In this document: piece after piece, positions 50,284-58,099 of the stretch | Layout: the number at the start of each line of letters is the position of its first letter | How positions within the stretch are numbered: the stretch's first letter is position 1 | Assembly: GCF_003258605.2 (NCBI RefSeq) | Contig: NZ_CP031264.1 | Coordinates: forward strand, 6,068,232 to 6,132,231 | Length of the DNA: 64,000 nucleotides | Origin: Peterkaempfera bronchialis | GTDB taxonomy: Bacteria > Actinomycetota > Actinomycetes > Streptomycetales > Streptomycetaceae | Direction of reading: 5' to 3' | The notes under the pieces: generated by a model | Told to the model about the DNA's origin: nothing | Database searches by the model: none | The model's input: only the letters and a program-made list of their open reading frames with translations | Translations under genes and position numbers: made by a program

Positions 50284-51653
50284 CCGCCCGTACGGTGCCA
50301 CGCCGCCGCCGACTCGCCGCAGCCGCCGCGTTCCTGGCCGTGCTCGCCGCCGCCACCGCCTGCACCGGCTCTGACCCTGGCAGCCGCAGCGCCGAGCCGG
50401 CCGCGCCGACCGCGACGGCCACCGGGGGAGCCGTCCTCACCATCGCCACCGGCAGCGACCTCTCCAGCACCGGCATCCGGCAGCAGCTGATCCGCGACTG
50501 GGCCAAGGGCCACCATGTCGAGGTGCGGATCGTCCGGCTCTCCGACGACGCCGACCGCCAGCGCAGCCAACTGGTCGCGGCCCTCCAGTCCCGCACCGGC
50601 GGCTATGACGTGGTCAACCTGGACGTCACCTGGACCGCCGAGTTCGCCGACGGCGGGCTCATCCAGCCGCTGCGCGGCAGCCGCTTCACCGACGCCCTGG
50701 ACCAGGACGTCTGGCCCGCCGCCGCAGACACCGTCCGCCGCCGAGGCAAGGTCTGGGCCATGCCCTGGAACACCGACGTCGGCCTGCTCTACTACCGCAA
50801 GGACCTGCTCCCCGCCGCCCAGTACGGCACCCCGCGCAGCTGGGACGACCTGGCCGCCGCCACCGCCCGCTTCGCCGACTCCCCGGCCCGCGCCCTCCCG
50901 GCCAACCGGAATGTCAAGGCCGGTCTGCTCACCCAGCTCAAGGAGTACGAGGGCCTCACCGTCAACACCCTGGAGGCCGTCTGGCGCGGCGGCGGCGACG
51001 TGGTCGACGGCCATGGCACGGTCGTCGTCGACAGCGCCCCCGCCCAGGCGGGCCTGGACACCCTGCTCTACGCCCGCCGCGGCGGCTCCAGCCTCCCGCT
51101 GCTCGGCGCGGACTCGCTGCGCTCCGACGAGATGTCCAGCCTCCGCCACTTCATCGCCGGGGAGTCGCTCTATCTGCGCAACTGGCCCTTCGCATACGGG
51201 CGGTTGAAGGACGCGCAGAGCAAGTCCGCCGACCAGCCGGCCGGGCAGCGCCCCGAGTACGGCGTGGACCCGCTGCCCTGGTCCTCCGCCCTCGGCGGCC
51301 AGAACCTCGCCGTCGCCGCCGGCAGCCCGCACCGCGCCCTCGCCGAGGACCTCATCGCCCACCTCACCGGCCAGGACGCCGAGCGCCGCCTCTTCGAGGG
51401 CGGCTTCGCCCCGGCCCGCCGCTCCGCCCTCACCGGCCGCAGCCCCGGCGCAGCCGCCGCCGACCCCGAGTACCTGGCGGCGCTGCGCAGCTCCCTGGAC
51501 CGGGCCAGGGCCCGCCCCGCGACCCCCTACTACGCGGCCTTCACCCGCGACGTCCAGGACTCCGTCACCACCATGCTGCACGGCAGCGGCCCCGCCGGGC
51601 CCGCCGCCTCCGCCCTCGCCGAACGGCTCCGAGGCTCCCTCGCCGGCCACTGA
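50280..51653 (+). CDS. Orphan extracellular solute-binding lipoprotein of the caspase cassette
   Basis: A 457-residue ABC-type sugar-binding-like protein. A basic signal peptide ends in AAATACTGS, with Cys 28 a probable lipid anchor. The SBP family-1 fold is shown by LTIATGSDLSSTGIRQQLIRDW, RTGGYDVVNLDVTWTAEFADGGLIQPL, VWAMPWNTDVGLLYYRKDLLP and FIAGESLYLRNWPFAYG. No permease or ATPase genes are nearby; instead it is translationally coupled to a caspase fusion that has its own SBP-like domain. A sensing rather than transport role is inferred. Confidence 0.88.
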   Translation: MTARTVPRRRRLAAAAAFLAVLAAATACTGSDPGSRSAEPAAPTATATGGAVLTIATGSDLSSTGIRQQLIRDWAKGHHVEVRIVRLSDDADRQRSQLVAALQSRTGGYDVVNLDVTWTAEFADGGLIQPLRGSRFTDALDQDVWPAAADTVRRRGKVWAMPWNTDVGLLYYRKDLLPAAQYGTPRSWDDLAAATARFADSPARALPANRNVKAGLLTQLKEYEGLTVNTLEAVWRGGGDVVDGHGTVVVDSAPAQAGLDTLLYARRGGSSLPLLGADSLRSDEMSSLRHFIAGESLYLRNWPFAYGRLKDAQSKSADQPAGQRPEYGVDPLPWSSALGGQNLAVAAGSPHRALAEDLIAHLTGQDAERRLFEGGFAPARRSALTGRSPGAAAADPEYLAALRSSLDRARARPATPYYAAFTRDVQDSVTTMLHGSGPAGPAASALAERLRGSLAGH

Positions 51654-51718
51654 CGGCAGTGCCACCGTGACGCCAGTGCCACCGTGACGGCCGTGCCTCC
51701 GTGACGGCAGCGGCACCG
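51651..51718 (+). repeat. Four 17-base tandem repeats beginning at a stop codon
   Basis: The unit TGACGGCAGTGCCACCG repeats four times with drift. The first TGA is the stop codon of the solute-binding lipoprotein gene. The rest fill most of the gap before the convergent secreted-protein gene. Confidence 0.9.
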
Positions 51719-51783
51719 GCCCGCGCCGTTCCGCAACGGCGTCGGCCGGTGCCGCACCCAGGGCCCGGTCTGCGATCAGTCGG

Positions 51784-52176
51784 TCAGCGGCGGGGCTGCG
51801 ACCCCTTGCCGGAGTGGTCAGCGGACTGCTTGGCGCCGGACTGCTTGGTACCGGACTGCTTGGCGCCGGACTGCTTGGTGGCCGCCGGCTTGGCACCGCC
51901 CTTGGCCGCGTGGCTGCCGGACCCCTTGCCGCCGGACCCCTTGGCAGGCCCCTTGGCCGCATGGCCGGCCCCACCCTTGGCGGAATGGCCCGCGCCGCCG
52001 TCCGGCCCGGCCTGCTGACCGGAGTGGAGCAGCCCGACCAGGACACCGGCCGGGTCGAGGGCGTTCGCATTGGTGCGGCCTCGGTCGGGCGTCTCGGCAT
52101 GGGCACTGGGGGCGGTCAGGGAGGCGACCACGCCGACGGCGAGGGACGCGACGGCGAGCATGCTGCGCTTCTTCAT
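51784..52176 (-). CDS. Small secreted protein with Lys/Ser/Gly repeats
   Basis: A 130-residue exported protein. The signal peptide MKKRSMLAVASLAVGVVASL ends at a likely AHA-ET cleavage site. The mature part is low-complexity: AKGGAGHAAKGPAKGSGGKG-like blocks, then KQSGAKQSGTKQSGAKQS repeats. It is basic and probably disordered. No family is recognised. The corresponding DNA repeats could vary in copy number. Confidence 0.75.
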   Translation of the reverse strand: MKKRSMLAVASLAVGVVASLTAPSAHAETPDRGRTNANALDPAGVLVGLLHSGQQAGPDGGAGHSAKGGAGHAAKGPAKGSGGKGSGSHAAKGGAKPAATKQSGAKQSGTKQSGAKQSADHSGKGSQPRR

Positions 52177-52206
52177 GCCCTGAGCAACGCCCGAGCGGCC
52201 GATCGG

Positions 52207-53181
52207 TCACGCGAAAGGAGCAGCAGTCCGATCCGCACGCCCCGCCGCCCAGTCCGGATACGACCCCCAGGCACCGAGCGCGGACCGGCTCTCGAAGCGG
52301 CGCGGCTCCCCGGTCACCGGGTCGGTGAACTCCAGTACCCGGGCCAGCAGCTGCAACGGCTGCCCGAAGTCGTCCGGAGCGGGCTCGGGCAGCACCACCG
52401 GGTAGACCGGGTCGCCCAGGATCGGCACCCCCAGCGCACTCATATGCAGCCGCAGCTGGTGGGTGCGGCCGGTCGACGGCAGCAGCCGGTAGCGCCCCAG
52501 GCCGCCGCGCCGCTCCAGCAGCTCCACCCGGCTCTCCGCGTTGGGCGGGCCAGGCACCTCCCGGGCCGCGATCACGCCGCGCTCCTTCACCATGCGGCTG
52601 CGCACCGTGCGCGGCAGCTCCAGCCCCGGCCGGTACGGGGCCACCGCCTCGTACTCCTTGCGCACCAGCCGGTCCCGGAAGAGCGCCTGGTAGGCGCCGC
52701 GCAGCTCCGGCCGCACCACGAACATGGCCACCCCGGCGGTCAGCCGGTCCAGCCGGTGCGCCGGGCTCAGCAGCGGCAGGCCCAGATCGCGGCGCAGCCG
52801 CACCAGGGCGGTCTCCGCGACATGGCGGCCACGCGGTGTGGTGGCCAGGAAGTGCGGCTTGTCCACCACGAGCAGCTGCTCGTCGCGGTGCAGCACCTGC
52901 ACGGCGAACGGCACCGGCACCTCGGCGGGCAGCTCCCGGTGGAACCAGAGGAACGCCTCCGGGACGAACGGCGCCTCGGGGCCGATCGGCCCGTCCACGC
53001 CGACGAAGGCCCGCTCCCGCAGCATGGCGTCGATCCGCTCCGGGTCGACTGCGGGCAGCCGGTCCACCAGATGGTCCCGGACGGTCGCCCACGCCCCCTC
53101 GGCGGGCAGCCGCAGCCGCACCGGGTCGATCCCGTCGCGCTGTGGCAGCGGTGCCGGCGGCACCTTGGGCTTGCGTCTCAT
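52207..53181 (-). CDS. RluA-family pseudouridine synthase
   Basis: A 324-residue RNA pseudouridine synthase. The catalytic motif is LLSPAHRLDRLTAGVAMFV, with the Asp in HRLDRLT. VQVLHRDEQLLVVDKPHFLATTP, YRLLPSTGRTHQLRLHMSALGVPILGD and the N-terminal FLWFHRELPAEVPVPF fit the RluA/RluC fold. The substrate site in rRNA or tRNA is not determinable. ATG is chosen where conserved sequence starts; no good ribosome site is visible. Confidence 0.9.
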   Translation of the reverse strand: MRRKPKVPPAPLPQRDGIDPVRLRLPAEGAWATVRDHLVDRLPAVDPERIDAMLRERAFVGVDGPIGPEAPFVPEAFLWFHRELPAEVPVPFAVQVLHRDEQLLVVDKPHFLATTPRGRHVAETALVRLRRDLGLPLLSPAHRLDRLTAGVAMFVVRPELRGAYQALFRDRLVRKEYEAVAPYRPGLELPRTVRSRMVKERGVIAAREVPGPPNAESRVELLERRGGLGRYRLLPSTGRTHQLRLHMSALGVPILGDPVYPVVLPEPAPDDFGQPLQLLARVLEFTDPVTGEPRRFESRSALGAWGSYPDWAAGRADRTAAPFA

Positions 53182-53251
53182 CGGAGGCAAGCCTACGGTC
53201 GAGCCGGGTCGGACATCGATTCGCCCGACGTCCCCGGGGCAGGCGCCGCCG

Positions 53252-55264
53252 TCAGCGGGCGGCCTGGAAGGCCCGGCCGGCCTCGGTCGCCACCGGGCCG
53301 CTGCGGAAGAGGCCGCTGCTGGGCTCGGTGTCCGAGGCACCGAGCCCGAACCAGGCGTACCGCTGCACATAGGGCAGGCCGTCCAGCATCCGGGTGGCGG
53401 CGGTGACAAACGCGGCCTGCTGCTGCGCGGTGGGGAACCGGGTGCCCTGCGAGAAGTCGATCAGCGCGAACTCGGTGAGCCAGATCGGTTTCCCGTACCG
53501 GTCGTGCACGGCCTGGAGGTACGACCGCAGCTGGCCCACCGCCGCGTCCGTGGTGAAGTCCCCGCCGTACCAGTGCAGCGTGATGAAGTCGACCCGGTAG
53601 CCGCGCGAGGCGGCGCCGGACATGAAGCGGTCCAGCCAACCACCGGGCGTGTCACCCCCGTAGGCGACCGCCGGGCTGCCCAGGATCCGCCCTGCGTCCA
53701 TCAACTTGGGCCAGAGCGACAGCGCCTGATCCACCGTCATATTGGACTGGGCGCCCATGTCCGGCTCGTTGAACCCCAGCAGGTACGGGCCCGCCGCCTT
53801 CGCCTGGGCGAGGGTCGCCGGGTCGGTGGAGGCGGCGCCCCAGACCATCGGTACGAAGCCCACCGAGGCGGGCCCGTTGACGCCCGGGTGCTGCGCCGAC
53901 CAGGTGTAGTACCAGCCTGCGCCCGACTGGGCGAGCGCCTGGTCGGAGCCGGGGAACGTCCAGACGCCGACCCCCTTCTTCGCGGAGGAGACCACCGGCA
54001 CGGCGGGTGCGGGGGCCGCCGGCTTCGGCCTGGCGGCGGGCGAGGCGGCGGTCGGCGGCGCGGACGCGGCCGAGGACGAGGTGCGCGCCGAGGGGGAACG
54101 GGAGGGCTTGCGGTCGGCCGAGGCCGTGGGTGAGGCGGTCGGGGACGGCGAGGCCGTCGCGGACGCCTGCGCGGAGGTGGCGGCGGCCGGTGCCTCGGCG
54201 GCGATCCGAGGCGTCGCGGAGCCGTCGGCAACCGACCGGACTGCCGGGCTCCCGGTCAGGTGACCGGCGACCAGCACCCCCGCGACGGCGGCGGCCACCG
54301 CCGCGACGGCCGCCGCGCCCGCCAGTCGGCCGACCCGCCGCGGACCGGCCGCGTGGGTGCCCCTGGAGACACCGCGCCGCCGATGGGAGCGCGGCCCGGC
54401 AGGCAGCCCGGCCTGCGGTGCGGCCTGCGGTGCGGTCTGCGGTGTGGGGGAGCCGTACGGGTCCGCCGCGAGCTGCGGCAGGACGGCGCCCACCGGCGGC
54501 ACCAGCAGCGGCAGCCCGCCCAGCAGGCGGTCCATCGGCAGCAGGTCGCCGCCGAGCCGCCCGCAGTCCCCGCAGCCGCGCACATGCCGGGCGAACCGCT
54601 TGCGCCAGAGCGGGCTCGGCACCCCGTCCCAGCTGCGGGCGAGGTCCCGCAGCTCCGGGCAGCCGGACCGCGCCTCCAGCGCCCGCACCACCGTGCGGGC
54701 GGTCTCCATCTGCTCCTTCATCCGCTGGACCCGCACCGCTGTGTGGCGCCCCGACAGGCCGAGCGCATGCGCCAGCTCCGCGCGGTCCAGCTCCCCGGTC
54801 CCCTCCAGCCACCAGAGCGCCAGCAGCGCCCGGTCGTCGCCGTCCAGCCAGCGGGTGGCCGAGGCGACCTCGCGGCGCTGGTCGGTGAGGCCCAGCCGGA
54901 GGATGGTCACCGCGGCGAAGTCGGACGCCGGGTCCGGCACCCGGTCGGCCGTGTCGAGGTCCGCACTGCGCTGCCGTGCCGCCCTGCGGGCCTGCTCATG
55001 GTCGCGCACCTGGCGTACCGCGATGGCCACCAGCCAGGACCGGTACGCCGCCGGGTCGCGCAGGTCGCCCAGGCTGCGGACGACCCGGAGCAGCGTCTCC
55101 TGCACCACGTCGTCCACATCGCTGTGTCCGTCCAGCGCCCGCCCGACGATGTTGTAGACGAGCGGAAGGGAGTCGGCCACCAGCGCATCGAGCGCCTGCC
55201 GGTCGCCGCCCCGGGCGGCGGCCACCGTCCGGACGTCGGGTCCACTGCGACCGGTTCCGCGCAT
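53252..55264 (-). CDS. ECF sigma factor - zinc finger - TM - GH128 glycosidase fusion
   Basis: A 670-residue single polypeptide. Residues about 25-90 are sigma region 2 (LPLVYNIVGRALDGHSDVDDVVQETLLRVV), and about 145-190 region 4. RHVRGCGDCG (about 224-233) resembles the H-x3-C-x2-C zinc motif of anti-sigma factors. One membrane helix follows (about 313-335, AGAAAVAAVAAAVAGVLVAG), then an 80-residue Ser/Thr/Pro/Ala linker. Residues about 425-670 are a GH128-like glycosidase: GVGVWTFPGS, YLLGFNEPDMG (acid/base Glu), FITLHWYGGDF and PIWLTEFALID (nucleophile Glu). GGAG precedes ATG. The sigma part should be cytoplasmic and the enzyme outside. Confidence 0.9.
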   Translation of the reverse strand: MRGTGRSGPDVRTVAAARGGDRQALDALVADSLPLVYNIVGRALDGHSDVDDVVQETLLRVVRSLGDLRDPAAYRSWLVAIAVRQVRDHEQARRAARQRSADLDTADRVPDPASDFAAVTILRLGLTDQRREVASATRWLDGDDRALLALWWLEGTGELDRAELAHALGLSGRHTAVRVQRMKEQMETARTVVRALEARSGCPELRDLARSWDGVPSPLWRKRFARHVRGCGDCGRLGGDLLPMDRLLGGLPLLVPPVGAVLPQLAADPYGSPTPQTAPQAAPQAGLPAGPRSHRRRGVSRGTHAAGPRRVGRLAGAAAVAAVAAAVAGVLVAGHLTGSPAVRSVADGSATPRIAAEAPAAATSAQASATASPSPTASPTASADRKPSRSPSARTSSSAASAPPTAASPAARPKPAAPAPAVPVVSSAKKGVGVWTFPGSDQALAQSGAGWYYTWSAQHPGVNGPASVGFVPMVWGAASTDPATLAQAKAAGPYLLGFNEPDMGAQSNMTVDQALSLWPKLMDAGRILGSPAVAYGGDTPGGWLDRFMSGAASRGYRVDFITLHWYGGDFTTDAAVGQLRSYLQAVHDRYGKPIWLTEFALIDFSQGTRFPTAQQQAAFVTAATRMLDGLPYVQRYAWFGLGASDTEPSSGLFRSGPVATEAGRAFQAAR

Positions 55265-55365
55265 GTCGCTCCACTCTCTCGTTCGGCGTTGCTGGTGCGG
55301 TCGCGCGCAGCCGGGCGCGGACCGTCTCCCTAGGAGACGTCCGGGCGCCGGGCGGACAACGGAAA

Positions 55366-56100
55366 TCAGTCGCGGGGTTCGTCCAGGTAGCTGGCGAGGC
55401 CACGGACGATGATCTCCAGTCCGAGTTCAAAGCGCTGGTCCTGGGTCTCGTCGGCCATCAGGTGGGCCAGGGCGGTGAGATGGGGGAAGCGGTCCTGGGG
55501 GAGGGCGGCGAAGTACTGCTGCATCTCGCTCTTCCGCTGCTGCCAGGAGGCCGTCCCGTCGCCGTCCTCCTCCTGCCGCATCCGGTCGGTCCAGATGCCC
55601 TCTTCGAGGGTGAAGCCGTCCAGGTAGGTGGAGAGCACATCGCCGGCGACCGCGGAGATCCGGTCCGGGAGGCCGGCGGTGCGGAACATGGCGAGGAACT
55701 GCTCGACGTGGGGGAGCAGTTCGGAGGTGAAGGGCACATGGGCCATGGAGATGCGGGCCATGTCCCGGTGCGCCAGCAGCCGTGCCCGGCCCTGGCGGGC
55801 GAAGTCCTTCACCTGCTCCTGCCAGCGCTCGGGGTCGGGCTCGGGCAGCTCGTAGCCGACGAACATCCGGTTGTACATCAGCTCCAGCAGCTCGTCCTTG
55901 GCGCTGACATGGGCGTACAGCGCCGAGACGGCCACCTGGAGTTCGGCGGCCACCTGACGCATGGACAGCCCGTCGAGCCCCTCCCGGTCCAGGACGGTGA
56001 ACGCCGCGTCGACGATCCGGTCACGGGTGAGCGGCACCCTGGCCGGGGTCGGCGGTCGGCGTGCCCGCTCCCAGGGCGCCTGCGGCAGTGCGTCGCTCAT
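55366..56100 (-). CDS. TetR/AcrR family transcriptional regulator
   Basis: A 244-residue repressor. The helix-turn-helix reads LTRDRIVDAAFTVLDREGLDGLSMRQVAAELQVAVSALYAHVSAKDELLELMYN. The C-terminal domain (LPDRISAVAGDVLSTYLDGFTLEEGIW, RFELGLEIIVRGLASYL) fits the TetR_C group found with drug pumps. It is divergent from an MFS efflux gene, with a cluster of palindromes between the two start codons, so it most likely represses both. Confidence 0.93.
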   Translation of the reverse strand: MSDALPQAPWERARRPPTPARVPLTRDRIVDAAFTVLDREGLDGLSMRQVAAELQVAVSALYAHVSAKDELLELMYNRMFVGYELPEPDPERWQEQVKDFARQGRARLLAHRDMARISMAHVPFTSELLPHVEQFLAMFRTAGLPDRISAVAGDVLSTYLDGFTLEEGIWTDRMRQEEDGDGTASWQQRKSEMQQYFAALPQDRFPHLTALAHLMADETQDQRFELGLEIIVRGLASYLDEPRD

Positions 56101-56124
56101 GTGCCCCAGTGTAGGGGGCCGGCT

Positions 56125-56251
56125 GAACGGTGATCAGGGTGGGTGAACGGCGTTCGAGGATGCGATATATCTTGTCCTCACGATTCTTGCGCTATATCGT
56201 AAGAACGGTGTTCTCTTGGAGAACGCCGATCAGGTATGGTGAACGCCGTTC
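56125..56251. promoter_or_regulatory. Array of five GAACGNNGTTC-type operators
   Basis: Sites at 56125 (GAACGGTGATC), 56145 (GAACGGCGTTC), 56203 (GAACGGTGTTC), 56221 (GAACGCCGATC) and 56241 (GAACGCCGTTC) share one dyad pattern; three are full palindromes and two have one mismatch. Within groups the spacing is 18-20 bases. A separate inverted pair CGATATA/TATATCG (56163-56169 and 56193-56199) lies between the groups, probably at the divergent promoters. This is a dense TetR operator region. Confidence 0.8.
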
Positions 56252-56274
56252 ATCCGATGGGGGGAGTCCCTTTT

Positions 56275-57990
56275 ATGACCACCACCGGTGTTGCGCCCGC
56301 AGAGGCGGCAACCACCGAGCCCGCGCCGTACCGATGGCGCTGGGCCGCACTCTTTGTGATCCTGGCCGCCGAGGTGATGGACCTCCTCGACGCCATGGTC
56401 ACCAATATCGCCGGCCCCTCCATGCGGGCGGACCTCGGCGGCGGCGCGAACACCATCCAGTGGCTCGGCGCCGCCTACACCCTCTCGATGGCCGTCGGCC
56501 TGATCACCGGCGGCCGCCTCGGCGACATCCACGGCCGCAAGCGGATGTTCCTGATCGGCGCCGTCGGCTTCACGGCCGGCTCGCTGCTCTGCGCCGTGGC
56601 GCAGTCGCCGGAGATGCTGATCAGCGCCCGGGTCGTGCAGGGGCTCTTCGGCGCGGTGATGCTGCCGCAGGGCCTCGGCATGATCAAGGAGATGTTCCCG
56701 CCCAAGGAGATGCAGGCCGCATTCGGCATGTTCGGCCCGGTCATGGGGCTCTCGGCGGTCGGCGGACCGATCCTGGCGGGCTGGCTGGTCGAGGCCGACT
56801 ACTTCGGCACCGGCTGGCGCATGATCTTCCTGATCAACCTGCCGCTGGGCCTGGCCGCCGTGCTCGGAGCGCTGCGCTTCCTGCCGGACGGCCGATCCCC
56901 GCACCCGCTGAAGCTGGACATCCCCGGGATGCTGCTGGTCTCGCTCGCCGGGCTGCTGGTGATCTTCCCGCTGGTGCAGGGCCGCGAGTACGACTGGCCG
57001 CTCTGGACGTTCGCGATGATCGCCGCCTCCGCCGTGGTCTTCGCGGTCTTCGGCTGGTACGAGTCGCGCCGCAGCCGGGCCGGCGGCGACCCGCTGGTGG
57101 TGCCGAGCCTCTTCCGCAAGCGCGGCTTCAGCGGCGGCATGATCGTCGGGCTGGTCTTCTTCTCCGGCATGAACGGCTTCATGCTGGTCTTCAACCTCTA
57201 TACGCAGCTGGGCCTCGGCTACTCGACGCTGCGCGCCGGACTGGCCATGGTGCCCTGGTCGGCGGGCATGATCGTGGGCTTCGGCCTGGCCCAGGCGGTG
57301 AAGCGGTTCGGCCGCCGGGTGCTGCACGGCGGCGCGCTGGTGATGGCGTCCGGCGTCTTCGGCATCTGGATCACCCTGGAGTCCGTCGGCACCGGCGTCA
57401 CCCCCTGGCAGCTCACCCCGGCCCTGCTGGTCACCGGCATCGGCATGGGCCTGCTGATGGCCCCCTTCTTCGACATCGTGCTGGCCGGGGTGGAACCCCA
57501 TGAGACCGGATCGGCCTCCGGCACCATGACGGCGGTGCAGCAGCTCGGCGGCGCCTTCGGCGTGGCCCTGCTCGGCACGGTCTTCCTCGGCCTGCTGGGC
57601 GGCGGCGTCGGCTCCGCCGCCGACGACGCCGCCCCCGCGCTCCGCTCGCGGCTGGCGGCGGTGCAGATCACCGGCGCCGCCCAGGACACCCTGGTCCGGG
57701 GAGTGCACGACTGCACCCACGACCGCGCGGTGGCCAAGGACCCCGCCGAGACCCCCGCCTCCTGCACCCGGCTGGAGGGCGACGCCCGCGCCGCGTCGAC
57801 CTCCCCGGAGGCCGCGGCCGTGGTCGGCAAGGCCCTGGAGGGCACCGGCAGGACCGCCTTCCAGGAGGGCTTCGGCTCCGCCATGAAGACGATCCTCTGG
57901 GTGGTGGACGGCATGCTGCTGCTCACCTTCCTGGTCGCCTTCCTGCTGCCCAGGAAGGCCCGCGAGGACGAGGACGCCCTCGGCCACTGA
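56275..57990 (+). CDS. MFS transporter, DHA2 (EmrB/QacA) drug efflux pump
   Basis: A 571-residue transporter with about fourteen helices. Motif A region GGRLGDIHGRKRMFLIG, RVVQGLFGAVMLPQGLGMI and FGPVMGLSAVGGPILAGWLVE identify it. A soluble insert of about 90 residues precedes the last helix (ALRSRLAAVQITGAAQDTL to SAMKTILWVV), as in several actinomycete pumps. The ATG at 56275 follows GGGGGAG by eight bases; an ATG thirteen codons earlier overlaps an operator. Control by the divergent TetR is expected. Confidence 0.94.
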   Translation: MTTTGVAPAEAATTEPAPYRWRWAALFVILAAEVMDLLDAMVTNIAGPSMRADLGGGANTIQWLGAAYTLSMAVGLITGGRLGDIHGRKRMFLIGAVGFTAGSLLCAVAQSPEMLISARVVQGLFGAVMLPQGLGMIKEMFPPKEMQAAFGMFGPVMGLSAVGGPILAGWLVEADYFGTGWRMIFLINLPLGLAAVLGALRFLPDGRSPHPLKLDIPGMLLVSLAGLLVIFPLVQGREYDWPLWTFAMIAASAVVFAVFGWYESRRSRAGGDPLVVPSLFRKRGFSGGMIVGLVFFSGMNGFMLVFNLYTQLGLGYSTLRAGLAMVPWSAGMIVGFGLAQAVKRFGRRVLHGGALVMASGVFGIWITLESVGTGVTPWQLTPALLVTGIGMGLLMAPFFDIVLAGVEPHETGSASGTMTAVQQLGGAFGVALLGTVFLGLLGGGVGSAADDAAPALRSRLAAVQITGAAQDTLVRGVHDCTHDRAVAKDPAETPASCTRLEGDARAASTSPEAAAVVGKALEGTGRTAFQEGFGSAMKTILWVVDGMLLLTFLVAFLLPRKAREDEDALGH

Positions 57991-58001
57991 CGGGCACCGC
58001 A

Positions 58002-58037
58002 CCGGGGCCGGGCCGCCGCACGGCGGCCCGGCCCCGG
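58002..58037 (+). terminator. Hairpin terminator after the MFS gene
   Basis: Perfect 17-base arms (58002-58018 and 58021-58037) are separated by two bases, all G+C. Confidence 0.85.
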
Positions 58038-58099
58038 CCGTGCGCCCCCCTGGGGGCCGGGCCGCTGCGGGCACCCGGTGCCGTGGCATGCTCGGGAAC

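Noticed and set aside
50280-51653. Part of a sugar ABC importer
   Set aside because: No permease or ATPase genes follow; the gene overlaps a caspase fusion by four bases.
56163-56199. Transcription terminator from the CGATATA/TATATCG inverted pair
   Set aside because: The arms are seven bases, AT-rich and 23 bases apart inside a divergent promoter region; a regulatory site is more likely.
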